From: an uncultured bacterium
GTDB taxonomy: Bacteria; Hydrothermota; Tepidihabitantia; Tepidihabitantales; DTDR01
Reading direction: 5' to 3'
DNA: 64,000 nucleotides
Assembly: GCA_938040315.1 (NCBI GenBank)
Contig: CALHQW010000008.1
Location: forward strand, 1 to 64,000
Within the stretch, counting starts at the first letter, position 1, and every line of letters starts with the position of its first letter. The notes beneath the pieces were generated by a model that had not been told where the DNA came from, ran no database searches, and saw only the letters and a program-made list of their open reading frames with translations. Below, in pieces: positions 60,070 through 64,000 of the stretch. The position numbers and the translations under genes are program-made.

Positions 60070-61211
60070 TAGGCAATCAAATTTCGGGCAATAACAATTT
60101 TTTGGATTTCCGAAGTCCCTTCATAGATTTCCATACATTTGGCATCGCGATAATATCTTTCTACTGCGTAATCTTTGGTATAACCATAGCCACCGTGGAT
60201 TTGCACGGCTAATCTTGTTGCTTCAACGGCTACTTGCGCAGCAAAATATTTTGCCATACTCGACTCCTTGGAAAATCGGGGAACTCCCTTATCTTTTAAA
60301 GAGGCAGCGTAATAGACAAGCAATCTGGCTGCTTGAATCTTGGTTGCCATATCAGCGAGCATCTCTTGAATCATTTCAAATTCATAAAGGTATTTTCCAA
60401 ATTGTTTTCTTTCTTTACTATAAGCCAAGGCTTTTTCCAAGGCGGCTTGGGCAATTCCGACTGATTGAGCACCGATGTCAATTCGTGAGACATCTAAGGT
60501 ATGCATTGCGATCTTAAATCCTTCGCCAATATTTCCTAAGAGATTTTCTTTCGGCACCTTACAATCCTCAAAAATTAATTCACAATTAGCGGTTGAGCGG
60601 ATGCCCATCAAATCTTCATGTTTGCCAATACTAAATCCTTCGAAATCTTTCTCAACAATCAAAGCACAAATTCCTTTATGTTCTTTCGTTTTATCAATTG
60701 TTCCAAAAACAATAAAGATTTTTGCTTCACCCCCATTGGTGATAAATCTTTTTGTGCCATTTAATAAGAAGTAATCACCCATATCTTTTATTGTTGATTC
60801 TAAATGGGCTGGATCACTGCCAACATTTGGTTCAGTTAAAGCAAAAGCACCAAGTGCCTTACCGGTTGCTAAAAGAGGCAAATATTTTTTCTTTTGTTCT
60901 TCATTACCAAAGGTTAAAATTGGATAAGCACATAAGGAGTTATTAACTGCTACTATCACACCAACAGAAGCCGATGCCTTAGAGATTTCTTCTATCGCAA
61001 TTGCTAAACTGGTAAAATCTAAACCAGCACCACCATATTCTTCAGGAATAATCATTCCCATTAATCCTAATTCTGCCATTTCTTTAACTATCTCGTGGGG
61101 AAATTCGCCAGTCTTATCAATCTCACTGGCAATCGGTTCAATTCTTTCTTGAGCAAATCTTTTTGCAGTATCTTGGATTAATTTTTGATTTTCATTCAAT
61201 TCAAAATCCAT
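60069..61211 (-). CDS. Acyl-CoA dehydrogenase 1 (short-chain/butyryl-CoA type)
   Basis: 380 residues. FALTEPNVGSDPAHL, RFITNGGEAKIFIVFG, GQFGKYLYEFE-like FAD contact and IHGGYGYTKDYAVERYYRDAK are ACAD signatures. The catalytic base is the Glu in EIYEGTSEIQKIVIAR, in the position of butyryl/isobutyryl-CoA dehydrogenases. AGGAGG is seen before its start. It is downstream of a second homologue and a CoA-transferase, which suggests fatty or branched-chain acid turnover. Confidence 0.9.
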   Translation of the reverse strand: MDFELNENQKLIQDTAKRFAQERIEPIASEIDKTGEFPHEIVKEMAELGLMGMIIPEEYGGAGLDFTSLAIAIEEISKASASVGVIVAVNNSLCAYPILTFGNEEQKKKYLPLLATGKALGAFALTEPNVGSDPAHLESTIKDMGDYFLLNGTKRFITNGGEAKIFIVFGTIDKTKEHKGICALIVEKDFEGFSIGKHEDLMGIRSTANCELIFEDCKVPKENLLGNIGEGFKIAMHTLDVSRIDIGAQSVGIAQAALEKALAYSKERKQFGKYLYEFEMIQEMLADMATKIQAARLLVYYAASLKDKGVPRFSKESSMAKYFAAQVAVEATRLAVQIHGGYGYTKDYAVERYYRDAKCMEIYEGTSEIQKIVIARNLIA

Positions 61212-61221
61212 TTTTTCCTCC

Positions 61222-62340
61222 TTATTTTAAATTTTTTAAAACTTCTTTAGCAATAATTAATTTCATTATTTCTGATGTACCTTCGCCAATTTCACAAATT
61301 TTAGCATCTCTAAAAAATTTCTCTAATTCTAATTCTTTACTTATTCCGTAATAGCCGTACAAAGAGAGGGCATAATCACAAATTTTCATAGCAGTTTCTG
61401 AGGCATATAATTTGGCGTTGGCACTCTCTTTATCGGCTCTTTCTCCTTGGTTTTTTAATAATGCTGAATAATAGGTCAAAAGAGTAGCACTTTCAATTAA
61501 GGTATCACATTCAGCAATTATTTTATACACTATTTCTGATTTTGTTTCATTTTTCTTTTCCCATTCAATAATTTTTTGATAGGCTCTTTTGGCAATTCCT
61601 AAGGAAAAAGCAGCAATACTAATTCTGCCACCATCTAATGTTTCCATTATATATTTGTATCCTTCGCCCTCTTTTCCTAAAAGATTTTCTTTTGGACATA
61701 AGCAATCTTCAAAAATAAGTTCACACGTAGAAGAGCCCCGCACACCAAGTTTATCCTCTTCTTTCCCAATATTAAAACCTTTAAAATTCCTTTCAATTAT
61801 AAAAGCAGTGATACCTCTTTTACCCAAAGTTTTATCCAAAGTGCCAATAATTACAAAGATTTCTGCTTCTGCGGAATTGGTAATGTATCTTTTAGTTCCA
61901 TTTAAAATATAAAAATTATTATTTTTCTTTGCTTTTAATTCAATAGCACTGGCATCACTTCCAGCATTTGGTTCGGTTAATCCCATTGCACCAATCTTTT
62001 CTCCTTTTGCCAAAGGTATTAAATATTTCCTTTTTTGCTCCTCATTGCCGTATTTAAAAATTGGAAAAGCACATAAAGAAGTATGGGCAGCAACTGCTAA
62101 ACCAGTAGAAGGGCAAATTTGAGAAATCTCTTCAATAACAATTGCGTAATGTAGGTAATCTAAACCTAAACCACCATATTCTTTTGGGTAAGGAACTCCT
62201 AAATAACCTTTTTCCTTAAGAAGGTTTAGGTTTTCTTTTAATAAAGGAGAATGGTCATCAAGTTCTTTTAAATTCTTTAAATTTTCTTTTACCTCTTCTT
62301 GAAATTCTAAATATTTTTTAAAATTATTGAGTTTTAGCAT
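61222..62340 (-). CDS. Acyl-CoA dehydrogenase 2 (diverged paralogue)
   Basis: 372 residues. GAMGLTEPNAGSDASAIELKA, KRYITNSAEAEIFVIIGT, GVRGSSTCELIFEDCL and the ending EIGEGTSEIMKLIIAKE show the ACAD fold with the C-terminal Glu in place. The N-terminal domain is shorter. Between 230 and 280 the usual RxxFG/Q motif reads EKKNETKSEIV, so the FAD adenine contact may be altered. It lies 10 bases before the paralogue at 60069 and 3 bases after the CoA-transferase beta gene. Confidence 0.85.
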   Translation of the reverse strand: MLKLNNFKKYLEFQEEVKENLKNLKELDDHSPLLKENLNLLKEKGYLGVPYPKEYGGLGLDYLHYAIVIEEISQICPSTGLAVAAHTSLCAFPIFKYGNEEQKRKYLIPLAKGEKIGAMGLTEPNAGSDASAIELKAKKNNNFYILNGTKRYITNSAEAEIFVIIGTLDKTLGKRGITAFIIERNFKGFNIGKEEDKLGVRGSSTCELIFEDCLCPKENLLGKEGEGYKYIMETLDGGRISIAAFSLGIAKRAYQKIIEWEKKNETKSEIVYKIIAECDTLIESATLLTYYSALLKNQGERADKESANAKLYASETAMKICDYALSLYGYYGISKELELEKFFRDAKICEIGEGTSEIMKLIIAKEVLKNLK

Positions 62341-62343
62341 CGG

Positions 62344-63105
62344 TTAAATATAAAGTCGGTCTTTATCCACTTCTTCTCTTAAAACCTTTAATTCCTTTTC
62401 GGTTGGTTCTGGTGTGATTTCAATTTCTTTGGGAATAATCAATTCAAAATCAGTATTTTCAATTATCTTTTCAATGGAAACTCCCGGATGCAAAGAGATA
62501 ATTTTCATTCTTTTTGTCTCTTCATCAAAACCAAAAAGTCCTAAATTAGAAATAACTCGATAGGGACCGGTATTAGGTGGCAAACCAATTTTTTCTCGGC
62601 TATCTTTACCATCTAAATAACCGGGAGTTGTCATAAAATCAAGTTTTTTAACAAATCTTTTTTTATCGTGTTGGCGCATAATAATAATTGTTTTCCAGCA
62701 ATGGGAGCCCACATCATTAGCACCGCCGCTTCCTGGTAGTCTTACTTTTGGTCTTTCATATTCACCAATAACGGTAGTGTTTAAATTTCCATACATATCA
62801 ATTTGGGCTCCTCCGAGAAAGCCATATTCAATAAAACCTCTTTGGGCTGTTTCCATTATATCACAAATACCACTCGCAGCAATTCCTTTATAAAAAGTTC
62901 TTGAATCGCCAACTCCTAACGGCAATTTCTCTAAGCGGGCACCAGTGCCACCAAATTCAAATACACAAACTAAATTTGGTGCGTAAAGTTTTTGAGCGAG
63001 GGCGGCGGCCAGCATTGGTATACCAGTGCCAATAAAAGCGGTTTTTCTATCCTCCATCAATCGGGCAGCAACACAGATAATTAATTCGGTCTCACTATAA
63101 TTCAT
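62344..63105 (-). CDS. CoA-transferase subunit beta (glutaconate CoA-transferase-like)
   Basis: 253 residues. FIGTGIPMLAAALAQKLYAPN, VFEFGGTGARLEKLPLGVGDSRT, GFLGGAQIDMYGNLNTTVIG, LPGSGGANDVGSHC and MTTPGYLDGKDSREK are typical of GctB/IpdB-like subunits. Glu in FEFGG is the candidate catalytic residue in family I. With the alpha gene 2 bases upstream it forms the two-subunit enzyme that moves CoA between acids. Substrate is not fixed. Confidence 0.85.
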   Translation of the reverse strand: MNYSETELIICVAARLMEDRKTAFIGTGIPMLAAALAQKLYAPNLVCVFEFGGTGARLEKLPLGVGDSRTFYKGIAASGICDIMETAQRGFIEYGFLGGAQIDMYGNLNTTVIGEYERPKVRLPGSGGANDVGSHCWKTIIIMRQHDKKRFVKKLDFMTTPGYLDGKDSREKIGLPPNTGPYRVISNLGLFGFDEETKRMKIISLHPGVSIEKIIENTDFELIIPKEIEITPEPTEKELKVLREEVDKDRLYI

Positions 63106-63107
63106 TT

Positions 63108-63986
63108 CTACCTCCCTTGAATCATTTTGCTTAATTTTTCTAATCTCTCTTTACCAATTAAATTTAAATATTCCTCGTGATTCTTAACACCATAAACATA
63201 TTTATCAAGATATTCTTTTGTTTTCTTCTCATCTTTGGATAATTCTAAAAATTCTTTAATATGTTCTTCGTCTCGCCAATATTTATAACACATCTCACCG
63301 GGATGGGAACCATAAGGAGCAACAACAACCGCATCAACTAAATAATAGGGGATAATTGTCCTTTCCGGATATTTCCTTATCTCTTCGTTATCAATTAACT
63401 CTTCGCAGGAAATAATCAATCTTTTACAGGCCCGGGCAAATTCAAAGGCAAAACCACTTATTCCATCAATCTGACAATTGCCATATTTATCTGCCCGATG
63501 AACATGGATAAAGCCAACATCTAAATATAAAGCCGGTAACAAAACTACCTTCCTTTTAGTAAAAGGGCACTCAACAATCTTTGCTGCACTATATTTAAAG
63601 GTATCGGTTCCGAGCATAGAGAAAGTGGGAATAAAAGGCACGCCCATGGCAGCAGCCTTAAAGCGCCAAGCAATCGCCGCATTACTCCATTCAACAGTTT
63701 TTACCTTACCGCTTTCAATTGCCCTTCTTAAAATATTGGAAATACCATAAACTTCATAACCAACATAGGTAATATCCATTTCCGAAACCAAATCAGCAGC
63801 CAATAATAAATCAATCTCCAAAATTCCTTGACCAGCAACCCTTAAATTCTTTTTGCCTTGTCTTATAACTTCTCTGATTAAAGACATCGGTGCCCGTACG
63901 GTTCCATAAAGTTCGGTTCCAATATAATCGCCATCTTTCACAAACTTCTCAATCGCCTCTTTTTCACTCATCACCTTTTCTTTCAT
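63108..63986 (-). CDS. CoA-transferase subunit alpha (glutaconate CoA-transferase-like)
   Basis: 292 residues from ATG 63986, preferred to TTG 63992, with AAGGA 7 bases before it. GDYIGTELYGTVRAPMSL, LRVAGQGILEIDLLLAADLVSEMDITYVG, PALYLDVGFIHVHRADKYGNCQIDG and PYGSHPGEMCYKYW are GctA-like signatures. It precedes the beta subunit and the two acyl-CoA dehydrogenases. Together they form a short operon for CoA-ester oxidation or reduction that starts very close to the right window edge. Confidence 0.85.
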   Translation of the reverse strand: MKEKVMSEKEAIEKFVKDGDYIGTELYGTVRAPMSLIREVIRQGKKNLRVAGQGILEIDLLLAADLVSEMDITYVGYEVYGISNILRRAIESGKVKTVEWSNAAIAWRFKAAAMGVPFIPTFSMLGTDTFKYSAAKIVECPFTKRKVVLLPALYLDVGFIHVHRADKYGNCQIDGISGFAFEFARACKRLIISCEELIDNEEIRKYPERTIIPYYLVDAVVVAPYGSHPGEMCYKYWRDEEHIKEFLELSKDEKKTKEYLDKYVYGVKNHEEYLNLIGKERLEKLSKMIQGR

Positions 63987-64000
63987 TGACAAATCCTTAT

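Noticed and set aside
1-64000. tRNA, rRNA, CRISPR, insertion sequences or prophage
   Set aside because: No cloverleaf, rRNA segment, regular repeat-spacer series, transposase or phage gene was recognised on either strand; this is by reading, not by a search tool.

Overview
The window is low-GC, almost entirely coding DNA from a bacterium. It has SmpB, RpoD, DnaG, RNase PH, amidase and glutamate racemase, and sigma-70 type promoters that often match TTGACA-N16/17-TATAAT closely. Several genes have an archaeal or thermophile flavour: an Mbh/Mrp-type membrane-bound [NiFe] hydrogenase, a PF04008 adenosine-specific kinase, a GMP synthase ATP-pyrophosphatase without its glutaminase domain, and a compact asparaginyl-tRNA synthetase. 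One secreted protein ends in a FlgD/Por-type sorting tail. Together these suggest an uncultured anaerobic, probably thermophilic bacterium, perhaps of the WOR-3/Stahlbacteria kind. That placement is inference. No tRNA, rRNA, CRISPR array, insertion sequence or prophage was recognised.

Left part. Positions 1-13595 are one tightly overlapping plus-strand operon for a complex I-like respiratory hydrogenase. It holds HydB/HydG-like electron-transfer subunits, a NuoG-like Mo/Fe-S protein that appears degenerate, a four-cluster ferredoxin, NuoH/B/C/D-like core subunits with all four [NiFe] cysteines, three antiporter-like subunits, a full set of Mrp B-G subunits, and a closing NuoI-like ferredoxin. 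Positions 13706-19103 hold a small HTH protein followed by smpB, a cell-wall amidase, murI, rph, an endonuclease V and a chromate-transporter homologue. Positions 19153-28897 are a type IV pilus/type II secretion-like locus: four prepilins, a PilM-PilN fusion, PilO, two PilP/GspC-like proteins, a secretin, a PilT ATPase and the prepilin peptidase.

Middle. Positions 28887-38674 hold an orphan nuclease-like ORF, a non-coding stretch rich in inverted repeats (29316-29676), yebC, a polytopic membrane protein, the guaA ATPase subunit, lipA, a fumarase beta / fumarate reductase-like trio, and truD. truD and the membrane protein have no ATG/GTG/TTG at their apparent N-termini and may start at ATT. 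Positions 38671-41703 carry a phosphodiesterase, a transglutaminase-like lipoprotein and a second PilT-family ATPase.

The most striking region is 41800-52369 on the minus strand. It fuses the heat-shock operon with the macromolecular-synthesis operon: grpE, dnaK, a 150-residue protein, dnaJ, rsmE, rpsU, mutS2, dnaG, rpoD, dciA-like. The 150-residue protein joins a sigma-70 region 4 (close to region 4 of the local RpoD) to a segment that aligns without gaps to the helical lid of the DnaK encoded just upstream. I know of no described system like it. It looks like a direct link between chaperone state and transcription.

Right part. Positions 52449-64000 hold an adenosine-specific kinase, asnS, a DUF3108/manC/rdgB operon, two surface lipoproteins, CvpA, a large secreted protein, and two acyl-CoA dehydrogenases with a two-subunit CoA-transferase. 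Many plus- and minus-strand genes have a consensus promoter whose -10 box ends only 5-10 bases before the start codon, so leaderless mRNAs are probably common.
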